A DNA stretch of 64,000 nt. It comes from Hofstenia miamia. Its lineage: Eukaryota > Xenacoelomorpha > Acoela. The stretch is from NCBI GenBank assembly GCA_004352715.1, contig SCFE01000045.1, positions 342,549 through 406,548 of the forward strand. The letters run 5' to 3'. Both the position numbers and the translations under genes were made by a program. The notes below the pieces were generated by a model that ran no database searches, was not told the DNA's origin, and saw nothing but the letters and a program-made list of their open reading frames with translations. Positions 24,078 to 36,590 of this stretch are shown here, piece by piece (the first letter of the stretch is position 1; every line of letters begins with the position of its first letter).

Positions 24078-24078
<1 letters not shown>
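20963..24078. other. Long AT-rich non-coding stretch
   Basis: No supported gene. Around 21830-21900 the word tttgcaa is repeated several times on both strands. Otherwise there is only low-complexity A/T sequence with short chance frames. Confidence 0.6.
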
Positions 24079-24126
<48 letters not shown>

Positions 24127-24784
24127 NNNNNNNNNNNNNNNNNNNNNNNNNNNNNNNNNNNNNNNNNNNNNNNNNNNNNNNNNNNNNNNNNNNNNNNNNN
24201 NNNNNNNNNNNNNNNNNNNNNNNNNNNNNNNNNNNNNNNNNNNNNNNNNNNNNNNNNNNNNNNNNNNNNNNNNNNNNNNNNNNNNNNNNNNNNNNNNNNN
24301 NNNNNNNNNNNNNNNNNNNNNNNNNNNNNNNNNNNNNNNNNNNNNNNNNNNNNNNNNNNNNNNNNNNNNNNNNNNNNNNNNNNNNNNNNNNNNNNNNNNN
24401 NNNNNNNNNNNNNNNNNNNNNNNNNNNNNNNNNNNNNNNNNNNNNNNNNNNNNNNNNNNNNNNNNNNNNNNNNNNNNNNNNNNNNNNNNNNNNNNNNNNN
24501 NNNNNNNNNNNNNNNNNNNNNNNNNNNNNNNNNNNNNNNNNNNNNNNNNNNNNNNNNNNNNNNNNNNNNNNNNNNNNNNNNNNNNNNNNNNNNNNNNNNN
24601 NNNNNNNNNNNNNNNNNNNNNNNNNNNNNNNNNNNNNNNNNNNNNNNNNNNNNNNNNNNNNNNNNNNNNNNNNNNNNNNNNNNNNNNNNNNNNNNNNNNN
24701 NNNNNNNNNNNNNNNNNNNNNNNNNNNNNNNNNNNNNNNNNNNNNNNNNNNNNNNNNNNNNNNNNNNNNNNNNNNNNNNNNNNN

Positions 24785-24809
<25 letters not shown>
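24079..24809. repeat. (TA)n microsatellite containing a 658-N gap
   Basis: TA repeat at 24079-24119 ending in acacacat, 658 Ns (24127-24784), then TA repeat to 24809 ending in tgcacac. Confidence 0.9.
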
Positions 24810-24815
<6 letters not shown>

Positions 24816-25545
24816 TTATTGGTCCCGCTTTTGTGCAAATTAAAATATTCCCATGACTTCGTTTCTACATATAAATGATTGAGATTTTGTAGGATAGTTG
24901 CTCAATATAAACAATGCCTCAATTCTAAATATATAAGTTGGCATGAATACTGCAGGAGTAATGGTAAAAAATAAAAAACCATGTGCATCCGGAGATTACG
25001 AACCGTAAATTTGGGAATAGCAATAATAATTATATATATATAATATATTATATATATAATATATTATATATATAAGGTCAGTTGATTCCATGGGGCCTGA
25101 GACAACCAATATAAGGGTCTCAGGCTCAGGCACTCATCCTATGTAAACAAAATATCTTGCTTTTGAAATTTATGTCATCGTCGCTCTATGGAGAATTGCA
25201 AATTAGGAAATGCAACGCAAAAAACAAAAATTTACAATAGTGGTCGTTTTTACAATTGTAAAATGTTAAAAGACTGTTCTTCTTTGTCAATGAGAAACAA
25301 ACCGTTCAATGACTATCAAATGACATTTTCTATCCAAATTTTTTCAATAGTAAACATTGGGAGATATGAAATTTTTTTTGTGACATTGTTGAGCAACTGA
25401 ATTGCTTAGCAATAACTATTTTACAAATTCATGTTCTGAGGTTGGTACAGAAACAGGTAGTACTAGTGTACAGAATGTACTAATGGCAGTTGCAACTTTT
25501 TAATATAAGGACAGCAGCTAACACTCTTAATAAAATTAAGAATCA
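24810..25545. other. Non-coding, with a TA palindrome cluster
   Basis: 25029-25075 is a run of tatata blocks separated by single A/T changes, making several overlapping self-complementary stretches. 25090-25135 holds ggcctgagac/gtctcaggct, a short inverted pair. No gene recognised. Confidence 0.5.
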
Positions 25546-25920
25546 CTAGGATTCTAAAGATTCGCTTCTCAAATTAATTGCAAAATAGACTTTGGTTAAA
25601 GATTTAAGTGCTTGCATCTCATGAAGACGATCTTCAAACGAAGAAATGTCTTCCGTGATGAATCCATCTAAGAATGCTTTGGCACTAAGTTGTCCAAAAA
25701 TGGTAAAGTAGAAGCTTAGTAGGCCTTTCCATGCCGCAAGAAAATATTTTGTTCCAGTGTTTCGAAGCAATAATCTTAAGTTTGTTCGTTCCAGTAACTA
25801 AAAGTATTTTCCAATTGTACAATTTTTGGCAACCAGGCGTGCTTCGATTACAAATTCATCAAAGGAGTGTCACAATTTGACAAGGTCATTAAGTATATTA
25901 CTCACATTGTGTAAGTCAAC
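25546..25920 (-). pseudogene. Unidentified degenerate coding remnant
   Basis: Minus strand. The 75-codon open stretch 25770-25546 reads NTGTKYFLAAWKGLLSFYFT and FEDRLHEMQALKSLTKVYFA. The same frame continues upstream through two stops as HNVSNILNDLVKL and FDEFVIEARLVAKNCTIGKY, which still looks protein-like. This suggests an old coding copy with point mutations. The family is not recognised; a transposase is possible. Confidence 0.3.
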
Positions 25921-26952
25921 TGTCAAGTCTACAGTTTTCAAAAGCATATTGCGTTGATCTTTAGAATCATCTGCCACAAAAATATTACAACATCATTGAA
26001 GCTCAATAATCAAATGGCTTTGCACGATTTCGAATTCCATAAAGAATTCAGAGCGGTTGCATTCGCAAGTTTTCACGCAATAACTCAATTTTCGCCTAAA
26101 TTTGCTGAAAAACCTACTTTCGTTGGCTACTGGGAATTTTACGTACAATTTCTACGGATTTCGTATCAAAGCTCGTTCAAACTACGGTTGACATTCTGAT
26201 GCAATTTCAGCAATGGAATAAGCTCGTAAAAAACATCAGCGTTATCACAAGTGCGAAAAAGGCACTTATATTTAAGTAAAATTGCTACAATTTTTGCAAA
26301 AATCGGGAATTTAAAATTTGCGTAAGTTTAATTACTAGAAAGAAATTGACCTTGTATTACTATATATTTTGATAAAATAATCTCAAAATCAAAGGAGAGA
26401 AATTTAAAAATAATTGTTTTTAAAACAAAAGAAATCCAGTAGTTATTGCGAAATAGAACAAAGGATGAAAGACTAAATAGAACAAAAAAGCCTAAGTCTA
26501 GACGGAAATGAAATCGAGGTAGTGAAATTTTTCCAAATACTTGGTATTATTTAGTGATGATGACTTAGGTTGACAATCAAATGTAAACTACATAATTTGA
26601 ACTGTTAATTTACAAAATATGGAAATTATTCTTCTTTGCATCAAGCCGAGCCTCTGATTGTTTTTACTACTGATTAACAACCTACTATCTAAAAATCCGA
26701 ATAGATTGAAATTTGTATATGGCACCACGGCCTAGGAAATCCTCAGCAAAAAATGAAGCAAGCAAAGCACATGGGATTCTAGTAGAAGTATCCGAGTGGA
26801 GCAAATCTCTACACTAGTAAATATCAAGAATGAATAAAATTATATTTCCAACGTGAATTATGAAGAAGCCTGCCAGCAATTTTGCCCTGCTACATTAGAA
26901 CACCGTCATAAACTATGTGCAATAATCCATGGTAACGCCTGCAATACAGTAA

Positions 26953-26955
<3 letters not shown>
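25921..26955. other. AT-rich non-coding DNA
   Basis: No supported gene; only short chance frames. Confidence 0.55.

Positions 26956-26995
<40 letters not shown>
26956..26995. repeat. (TA)n microsatellite
   Basis: About 20 TA units, no gap. Confidence 0.95.
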
Positions 26996-26999
<4 letters not shown>

Positions 27000-27220
27000 C
27001 TATTTCATAATTATTTAGTTATTCAATGTGATATTGTGATTACATAATCACGAAAAGTTTCGGCGCTAAGAATTTTCACCGCAAAATTTGTCTGAAAATT
27101 TTTCCGTAGAAATTTTTCAAAATTACATGTTCGAAACTTTTTAGCATCGAAGCATTGAGAAACGTGTTTTTTCACAAAAGCTGAAAAAAATTATTTTTAA
27201 TCAATACAAATGACATTAAC

Positions 27221-27326
27221 CTCGTCATCAAAGAGAAAATCTTCCACCTCTCCATCTTCTAACACAGATTCAGCCTGAATTTCATCAAGTTTTTTTATGT
27301 CCGACCCTTGCTTGTCGTCACCATTT
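27221..27326 (-). CDS. Possible single host exon, acidic
   Basis: Minus strand. 106 bases are bounded by a splice-acceptor-like tatcatataag and a donor-like gag|gttaat. The exon starts with one leftover base and then has 35 uninterrupted codons: NGDDKQGSDIKKLDEIQAES followed by VLEDGEVEDFLFDDE. The strongly acidic, non-repetitive composition differs from the A/T-driven chance frames around it. No neighbouring exon could be joined with confidence, so the gene is unknown. It may be a lone real exon, an exon of a decayed gene, or chance. Confidence 0.35.
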
Positions 27327-30300
27327 CTTATATGATAATGTCTATTATAATATATTTGAATGCATTTAAAATCTCTCTCTTGTCATCACAAATTTTTAAC
27401 TCCACAGATAACAATCTCCAAACGACCCTTTAGTATTGGATATAAAAGTGCGTTTATAACTTTCGACAATTATGTCATTACATGCAAGGTGGTTCTTAGG
27501 ATCAGGAGTGATAATGGGTCATGTCGTTCATTAAATGGGGTTGACATCAATTCCTGATTACATGTACAAGATTTATTGCTGCATTGAAATATTGAACGGT
27601 GTGTTAAATGTAACTGTTTTGTTGCATGACAATTAAAGCATAGCAAAAATTTAATTTTCCCACAAGCTGGCTAGAAATGTGTGAAAACACATATATTTTT
27701 GTAAATTTGGCCACATGTCTATTTCAATCCAAATATCAATTGAGAATAATCTAAGCTGACTTGTACTCCCTTTTTTCAGATTTTAGCTGCTATGTCAAAC
27801 TTTTGTCATGATAAAAGATCGATATCTGTTTGATTGCAAGCTAGTTTTATAAATGATTAAGGACCGCTCTGGAAATGTTCGGTTTTTTAATATTATATTA
27901 TGTTCTACTATTTTATTAAATTCATTTTGATATGTCTAGTTTTCGAATTTTTCTTAAGGAGGCATATCAAATATTTTTAAAGAAGCAATTCCTTCAACGG
28001 ACCCAATTGAGCAAATCGAGTACTGGCGGGCCAAAATTAGGAAGACGGGTCGGGCCCAAAAAGTTTGACCTATTTACAGACCTGCTTAGGATTGTATGAT
28101 CATCTGACAAACTCTTGTGATACGATAATAAAGGCCGAAATTTCGAAAATCTGTCCAAAAATTTTTTGCCGAAGTTTTTGTCAGAAACTTTCTTCGCTGA
28201 AACATTTCGGGATTAATGTACCTCGAAAAAAAGAGAATATTTTTGAAATCACGATATCGTCATTATCGCAGTTAAGAATCAAAAGTCAAATATATTGTAG
28301 TGATGAAAACAATTTTCACGGAAGTGGGCTAGCAATCATTCTCCTGATATCATGATCATGATGTTTTTAGTCGATGTTGGATTGCTTACAATTCAAATTA
28401 CATAGATGTAAGATTAGTAGTATACTTTCTAATCTTCTATTCTTCTAGCATATGAATAGTGTAATTATAAAACAGTCTCCCAGTTAAAACAGGCCGATTG
28501 CTCTAGCCATAAATAAATTCTTACAAATAATAAACGGATATTGCAAATTATAATGAAAACAATTAGTTGCGAGGGAAAGTTTAATTTCGTGCTTGAATTT
28601 CCACACGGTGTTCATCCAAAAAAATCATTGCTTGAGGAAAAAATTGCATTGATATGCTAATAGACTGATATTCATTAGATTATAAATCTGTAATATAGTC
28701 AAACATTAAAACAGGATTAAATGTAAATTGTAAACATCAAGCATTCATTGGAATTAGAAAAAACTAAAATAAACCCACATTCACTGGAACCTGGATGTAC
28801 TTGTGAAATTAAAGCCACTTAAACCTTATTGTAAATTTTTAACTCAATCGAATGTTTGTCAATGTTCGATACACAAATTTAAAAAATAATAATTCATTGG
28901 TACTACGATAGTGCCAACCATAGTGATAATCGTCATACAACATTTAATGAAAAATTTCGGCGATATTAAGTGAAGTGGTGCTAAAAATAATTGCAATTTC
29001 ACTATTCGAGACTGCCTTCTTATGAAATGAATTGAATGCTTTCAGAAATAATGATTTTGTCTTATTGTGTTTTCCATAATTATATTTAGAAGTCGATTTT
29101 AAATATATCCAACGAATATTATTTATGATATTTACTAATTGCCAATATATTATAAATTGGTATTGAAATCAGTACAAAATAATTTCACTAAACTTCAGTT
29201 TTCTTTAAAATCAAAAAGTATGTGTAGTTATATTGTTTTATGTGAATACAAGAGCACCAACATAAAACATACTTTTAAAGTTTGTGATGCACCTGAGTCA
29301 AAGGCTTTCATGAAAAGATATGGATGGATGTTGAACCACGCTTAGAACATTATTTTTATAATGTATCGTTCCATATTATTGAATTTACAACCTCTTTCCC
29401 ACCTTGAAGTAAGTAAATCTTGTCTAAGTACACCTTTACGACTATTTGGTTGACTTTTGTTCCAAGAAGGATTTGGAACTTTTCCGTAAAAACATATTTT
29501 TCTTTAAAACAACCGTTTTCTAAAAAAATCCCAAGAATTTTGAACCATCTGGCTGTGGCGTGGTGAAGCATGAAGCATAGACTAAACTTAGTTATTTGAA
29601 ATAAGAATATTTTAAGAAAAAACTATATTCATTATTCCATTTGAAACCCTAGGTTGATAAAACATTTGAATTATTTTAAATAAGTGGCAATAAATAGTCA
29701 ATAATAATTAGTTGGAGGGAAGACTCGCAATTCATAACGCCTCCTTCTCCAACAGAGAAAGTTAATAACAAAGTACTGAAGAACGAAATAAATCACAAAA
29801 TAAACGCATTTTTTTAATACACCACATGAAAAAATTGATATTATTTTAGAAGTACGTGAAACACCATCATTCAATTGCAATTTAGCAATCAAACAGTATT
29901 GACTTAAACCGTGTGGGACTGAACTACATCGTTAAAATGTTTGAAGGAGTGTTAAAAGAGATTTTGTTTAATCCCACCAGTGCGATTAGTTGAACCGCTA
30001 TTAAATTTTAAACGTTACTTTATTCTTAATAATGAAATCAAAGAGGTGACAATCGGTCAATCAATTTCTGTGAAATCTACTCACACTAAATTCATCATTC
30101 CGTAAATCGCAATGATTTCTATACTGAGAAGATAGAAATTTAGGATTAGTCCATTTTAATAAATCAACGCCGGTGGCGTCAAACATTGGCTGGAATGAGT
30201 GGGAAATAACAAAAAACAAACACGGGCTTAATTTGCGCGCATAGACGTTGGGCATTGTTAAGGAGAGCATTAGAGTCAAACAACTCATAAATTTAATTAA

Positions 30301-30856
30301 ATATAACAATATGGATAAGGAATAGTTTTAATTAAATTTCGCCTTTGCAAATTATCAATGTTAATTTTAATTCAAATTTTACAATTTTACTTTCTTCATA
30401 ATCTCAAACTTTTATTGTTACAACTCTTCCCGAACATAATGCCTTAAAGTAACAATTTTTCGAATCAAATTCGTTATACTGTGATTTAGGATTAATTTAG
30501 AAATTCCGCCAAATTATTCGTGTAGTAGAATGTTAATTTCGAATGGAAAATCTCATTTTATATACAAAGTTTACATTATTGTATTAACAGCATTATGCCT
30601 TCTATGAAATGGAACGCGCCTGTTTTTGTAGTCATCGCTGTTCAAAAAGTGTAATAAATGTCAATCTAAGAAATGTAAAATAATTCCAAAGCTATTTATA
30701 AGCATCATATTTCAATGAAAGATTCAATATTAGCAGAGCTAAAAGACATTTACGTTTAGGTAAAACAGTTTACTCAAGAATGTGAAACTGAGACTTATAA
30801 TTACTTGTTTAAATGAAAAACTACGTAAACACGAGGCATCACCGTTGTAATAAGTC
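27327..30856. other. Long AT-rich non-coding stretch
   Basis: Nothing supported. 28010-28080 has a GGGCC-type tract (actggcgggccaaaatt, gacgggtcgggcccaaa) like a worn hAT-type end. Sequences around 27050-27130 and 28120-28210 share a loose resemblance (ctgaaaaattttt-like words). Confidence 0.5.
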
Positions 30857-31212
30857 CAGCGAGCTGGAAGTGGTCGGCCCAGTCTAGTACAGCCCTCAAA
30901 CATTGCGGTTCTGTCGATCCGAGGTTTTCCTAAGACTAAGTAATTTATCATTTTTTTTGTTAAATACAATGTATTTCCAAATTTATAAGTACAATGCTAT
31001 TCATGGATACATATTTATATTGGAAAATGTACAATAAATAATGTATAATAAAAAAATAACAAACATTTTGAAATCATAATACAATATTGATTATAAAAGT
31101 GCCCCTGAGGAGGAGCATGGACAAGAAAGTGCTAAATCGTAAACGGTCCTATCCTGATACATTCGGTCCATTTTGGTCTCGGTAGAGGAAAGGCGGATCA
31201 CTTCCAGCTCTA
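30857..31212. mobile_element. Possible small inverted-repeat element
   Basis: gagctggaagtggtcggcc (30861-30879) and the inverse of 31192-31210 (gagctggaagtgatccgcc) agree at 17 of 19 bases, about 310 bases apart. The outer bases resemble hAT ends (c-agcgagctgg and ctagagctgg). No target duplication is visible. The interior does not code. Confidence 0.4.
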
Positions 31213-32952
31213 GTTAGTCTGCCATTTTCTTAGGAAACTATTTCTATGTAATATTCACTTCTCTAATGCCCTATAATCAGGGATAGGGAAAATACTGGAA
31301 CCAGCACTATTCGAAATACATTGAAAACAGGAAATATTCAAGAGAAATAATATATTTTGCAAATATTAACATTAAAAATTGTGGGACTATAGTTCATTTT
31401 TAGAACAAATTTTCCACTTATTTTTTTTTAAATTTGTGTTACACATATTTCCGTGCTTTGCTAGTTTTTAAATTATAGAAAAGTAGACCAAACAAATAGT
31501 TGGCCAAAGGTTTCCTGCTTCGAAATTCACACGTAGATTATACTAGAAAGTATTGCGCCTGCTGAAAGCTGTTTCAACTGCTGCGTTCTTTTACTAAAAT
31601 CCCATTTATATAATGAAGTCAACACAGGTAACTATTTCATCCAGAACTTGATAATATTGTAAAGGTAACAATCCCCTGGATAATAGAGCCATTTTTCCTT
31701 ATAGAGGAAACTTTCATTCAGACAAGAAATCCATTCAACTAATGCTTTGATAAATAAGACTAAAAATCTCGTAAATAGAACCCATATTTGCAAAAATTGT
31801 TCGGAAAATTAAGCAAAATATGTCTTTTGCCTCACTTAATAAAATCAAGTTTTCTGTCTCCGTTTTTTTCAAAGTTGCTGGTTTTATATCTCCAAATCTC
31901 TGCGATTTGCTTTGCTACTTCAATCAAACACTAGCTTTTCAAAATTAGGTTCCACGTTTTTAGGAAATTCTCAAACAAGAGCTAGCTAGTTATAATTATT
32001 AATTCAGCGAAATATTGCCACCGGTTGTGTACCTTGAAATAATGGTCTTACATAAGTACGGGCATGACAAAATAAATTTCATGAACAGAAAAAAATAGTC
32101 CAAAAGCCAAAAAATGTCAATGGAAAAAGTTATTATTGAATTAACATTGCACTGCATTTTTAAATCATACTGTAATGGGCTGTAAACTAAATTATTAAAA
32201 ATTAATTTATACTAATTCTCAAAAAACGCATTGCCAAACTTCTTCAAGGCATGCATGCCATTCTGTCGCGGCGCCAGAGCGGGTGAATTATGGTGGCACT
32301 AAAACATGGAGGAAAGCAAATAACTTTTAAAGAAAGATTTTATTGAAGGGTGCAATAATTATAACAATAAAGACAACAGTAAAATGTACGTGCAATGCAA
32401 TTTCGTCTTTATAAACATGCTATGAAGGGATCAGAGGGGCATTGGGGATCTAAGCCAGCGGACATGTATTATGCTTGTTCTAATAAAAATGCATGGACTA
32501 CTAAATTTATATTTAACATGTAAAAATGTTTGTTTTGATGATGGATTTTTCACCGCTTAAAAATTAAAAAAATAATATACTAAAGATTCAGGAAATGACT
32601 TTTCTTATTGCAAAATTCTATCTTGAAGATAAAGATCTCAACTTATCCAAATCAATTGGATTTTATCAGGTATGCAATCTGTTACATCTAGAGTAACGGA
32701 AGGAAGTGATTTATTACTTTCTTATACTTTATTATAATTTAGTGAACTTTATTTTACGCTTCCTTTTTATTTTAAATTATGAAGTATTTCTTCCATTAAT
32801 TGTATTCAATCGGATATTAATCACATTAGAAATGAGACATTTAATAATAAATTAAATTTTCAATTTGAAAATGCAAAGCGACCTTTGCTAAAAGAAATGT
32901 CTACAGTAGAAAATATAGACGATTTTGGAGAGTTGTATCATATATGAACATT
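31213..32952. other. AT-rich non-coding DNA
   Basis: No coding region or repeat boundary recognised. Confidence 0.6.
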
Positions 32953-33370
32953 AAGAGATGGAAGTTTGACACATTTTTGCAAACTGCCTTACCCCGCTCC
33001 ACACACTTTGTGCACTGCCCGTATTCACGAGTTTTCCTCTGTCCAACGCTTTATATTTTATCCATCAAATTGCCCCATCCAAAAAATATGCTCCAAGAAT
33101 TATTGTCCCATATTTGGTTTATGACAATTTTCAAATAACTACTCTTTCGTTGCCAAATATTTGTAATCCCTTACTGAGAAGATACAAAATATTTTCTATT
33201 GCTAACTTTGATGTATTAAAAATCACCTTAAAATCTCCAAAATTGGGAAATTTTTTGTTGTTTTTCGCAATTCAAGAATATTTCTGCCCCACTTTGCCAC
33301 ATGGGTACCAACTTTAAAAAAACCTTGCCACACATACCCCATGGATCGACATGTACCATTTCCATTTCTG
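32953..33370. mobile_element. hAT-type MITE, inverted relative of 7762-8286
   Basis: Starts aagagatggaag and ends ccatttctg, matching the termini of the MITE at 7762-8286 in reverse orientation. Inside, ctgccccactttgccacatg and attgtcccatatttgg correspond in order to the other copy. Flanking octamers tgaacatt and ctcacatt share their last five bases, a worn target duplication. The frames here are non-functional. Confidence 0.7.
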
Positions 33371-36339
33371 CTCACATTCGCAAATTAAGAGGTCAGTGCT
33401 AAAAGTACTAAGTCACATTTTTGAAAAATTTAGAATAAGACCATCAATATAAACCACTTCTGTAGTAAATATTCTCAATTCACATTGTTTTGAGCAAGAA
33501 GTACATTTGTACAAAATCAGCCAATCAAACTGGCCCTAACAATTAGTTGCGTTATCACAATAATCATGGCTACCAACAATGAAATTGAAATGAATTCACA
33601 AGAACAATGCAAATCAGCTAAAAAATGAGGGAAAAAGCTTCTAGCTGAAAAAAGAATATTATTAAAACATTGAAAAAAGGTGGATAATTCTTATAAATGC
33701 TATTTTTTCTAACTGATTTGGTAACTAACTAATCTAAATCTAAAAATTCGCCAGCGATTATTTGGATATCCAGTTTTGTTCTGAAAGGCTGTCTCTTGTA
33801 CATAGATGGCTTTTTTCGTTAAAGACTTTGTATAACTAAACAGTCAGAATTTTGCGAAATTTGGTTGGATTTCAGCATTTTGGAGAGACCCCTTAGCTCT
33901 ATCTTACAAAATAAAAATAGATTATCAATTATTAAAAACCCGGGTAATTAGTGAATTTCTATTCGACTATTCCAACAAACGCATTTCAGAGCCATATTGC
34001 CCTGCGACTACTGACCTTATGGACTAGCTTGATATATTAAAATATACGCGCTGACTAGCTCCATGAGAAACTATTTTGTTTTTTTAATTTATCAAAACTG
34101 GATCCACTACAAATGTCCAAAAGAAAATGCAAAAATTCACACTTTTACTTAAGTCAACTAAATAAGGATAGACCATCTTTGGAAACTTATCTCGCAATGA
34201 GTTTTTATGCTATCAACACAGTATATATATATTTTTTTCATTTATTAGATACAAATTTAAAATCCGAGATAGAAAACTTCATTTTTTAAAAACAAATTTG
34301 ATACTTAAATATAAATTTTGAAATGTATTTTTCATTGAAATTGGAAACTAGATTGGATTACAAATTTTAATTATATAAAAGCAATATTAAATAAATTAAC
34401 ACCCTATTACTTATATGCCAAATGTATGGTTCTATAAAAGTGTTTGTATTAGTGATTATAATAATCACGAACCTTATGAAAACTAAGTTAATTTTTGCAT
34501 TGTTATTTGCTTATAGTGCAATTTATATGAGATTTTTTGATTGAAGACATCCCAAATTATATTAGTATCAATAAATTTTGGCGGTGTTTGCAGCAACTAA
34601 GGTATTCTCTGTGTTTCTTCTACTTTCCCATTTGCAAGTTTATACAAACAAATATCTTTGGTTGCTTTACAATTTTATCTTTATGTGAGGGCTAACATGA
34701 ATTCCATTTTCAGATTTGAAATATTCGTCACCAATTTTATAAGTTGTTGAAAAGAATAACGCGGAACTTGTTGTATGAACAATGAAATTTAATTACGAAA
34801 TTTAATCGGGCCGATTAAATCGTGTAGTTAAGACAGGCCTCAAAAGAAACTTTAAAAGGCTTGCTTCACTTGCATGTTGAGGCTTTCCACAAATAGAATG
34901 TACGTTAGATTGAAGATAAGCTAGACATTTTTAACTTGACAGTTAAAATAGCAAGATTAGTTGCTTTCTTAGTAGTATTATGGAAAGGATAGATTTTCAA
35001 TGGCAACTCTCATTTAAATGAGTGGGGTAACAATTTATCTACTGCTCACTAAAATAAATCCAGTAAATATATATTTTCCTACTTATGTTATAATTTTGCA
35101 TGTTTTTACAGCTTGCTTAATTCCTTGCAACTTCAATTCAGTGTTGTCACTTTTTTATTCTTAATCATACTTTATCTTTCAGTGTTTCTTTCATTGGAAA
35201 TTGTTCTTACTAATGTGTTTGGTTGCAAAATGACAAAGACTGCACTTTTAACTTGTCAGTTCAATGTGCTTGCAAATTTAAAAAAAAAGTGAATTCGCAA
35301 TTTGCATTATGAGAATTTTGAAAATTTGTATTTTATAGCAAATATTAATAAGTAAAGCTTATGCAAATTTTCAAAGAGCTACAATAAAATTGATAAAATA
35401 GACTTAAATTGAATTCCATTTTCTTATTAATTTTGGATAAAGTAAATTCACATGCTCAAATATTTGCTTTTTAAATAATTTTGCAAAAAGATTTTGTTTA
35501 TCTGAATATTTTTATTGTTTATAGTCACAGTTTGACTCTGAAAATGACGAATCTGTGATTTGCTTTTTGCTTCAAACATTTTTAAGCTACACGGTGTTTA
35601 TAAATTTTGCTTATTGCTTAGGCCTATATATATTCATTGAAATTAAGCCGATGGTTGCATGTGTATTGGCATATAGATTATACATATATACAAGCTGATT
35701 AAGAATTTAATAAGCTACATATAGTACATATTAAAAAGTATTAACAGAATAACAGAGGGTTAGTACTCATAAAACATCAAGATTATAATGCTTCTCAATG
35801 CACACATCTTTTAAGTAGACAGATGCAAATAATTTACTTTATTCGAATTGTTGTGATTCAGATAACGAAAGTACAAAATATGTTTACTCATAGTAAGAGA
35901 ATACAGGTCTTAATTTGAAATAACGTTTACTAATTCACGGGATGGAAAACTTGATGTTTCCCTAGAGGACAGAAGAAATGCTTTTCTGTTTGAAGTCACT
36001 TTCATGATTACAAAGAAGAGACCAAACAGTCGCTTCTCATTGTCATCTCCCATGGACTATTGTATCTCTCCTGATGAGTTGAGGTAATACAATTTTATCA
36101 ACTTTGCATCTCAACCATTTGTAACATCTTAACTAGTTATCAACCAAGTTCTAATAATGATGATATTTATGATTTTGAGAAACCCTTCAACAAAAAATCT
36201 AAATAATTTCCACGCAAAAATTTTGAAAAGTAATAATATACTTCAGTTAGCGTAGCAGCTCTAACATAAGCATGTCCAAGAAAATGCATCTCGATGCAAC
36301 CCAAGAAATGATGTTGGTATTTCTCCAAAGAATGTGCAA
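33371..36339. other. Long AT-rich non-coding stretch
   Basis: Nothing supported. A 19-base hairpin (tttaatcgg/g/ccgattaaa) lies near 34800. Confidence 0.6.
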
Positions 36340-36590
36340 TTTACACTAAATTAGAGAAAATGTGCATATGTTGAACAAGCCATTACAATAATAAGGCCAG
36401 TATAACTTGTCGCGTTTTCAAGAAGAGTAAACGTGGAAACTGGAAGCAATGACTGTATGAACTTGGAAATTAAATATGAGAAAACAATCATATTTTGTAT
36501 AATTTTTCTGAAGGTGGTCAATTTTGACCACTTCAGGCATTTCAGGGGTATCGGATTTTCAGGATTTCTAGTGTTAAATCATATCAATGC
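36340..36590 (+). mobile_element. piggyBac-type 3' end fragment
   Basis: The sequence tttttctgaaggtggtcaat followed by tttgaccacttcaggcattt matches, base for base in most positions, the inverse of 50675-50725, which lies downstream of a piggyBac transposase relic. The similarity extends upstream (ataaggccagtataacttgt versus ataaggtcaatataacttgt). No coding part is recognisable here. Confidence 0.5.

Noticed and set aside
27050-28210. Possible long inverted or direct repeat (ctgaaaaattttt words)
   Set aside because: Similarity is limited to A/T-rich words; no consistent alignment or borders.
32944-33317. Two 64-67-codon plus-strand frames
   Set aside because: They lie within the inverted hAT MITE and correspond to non-coding repeat sequence.
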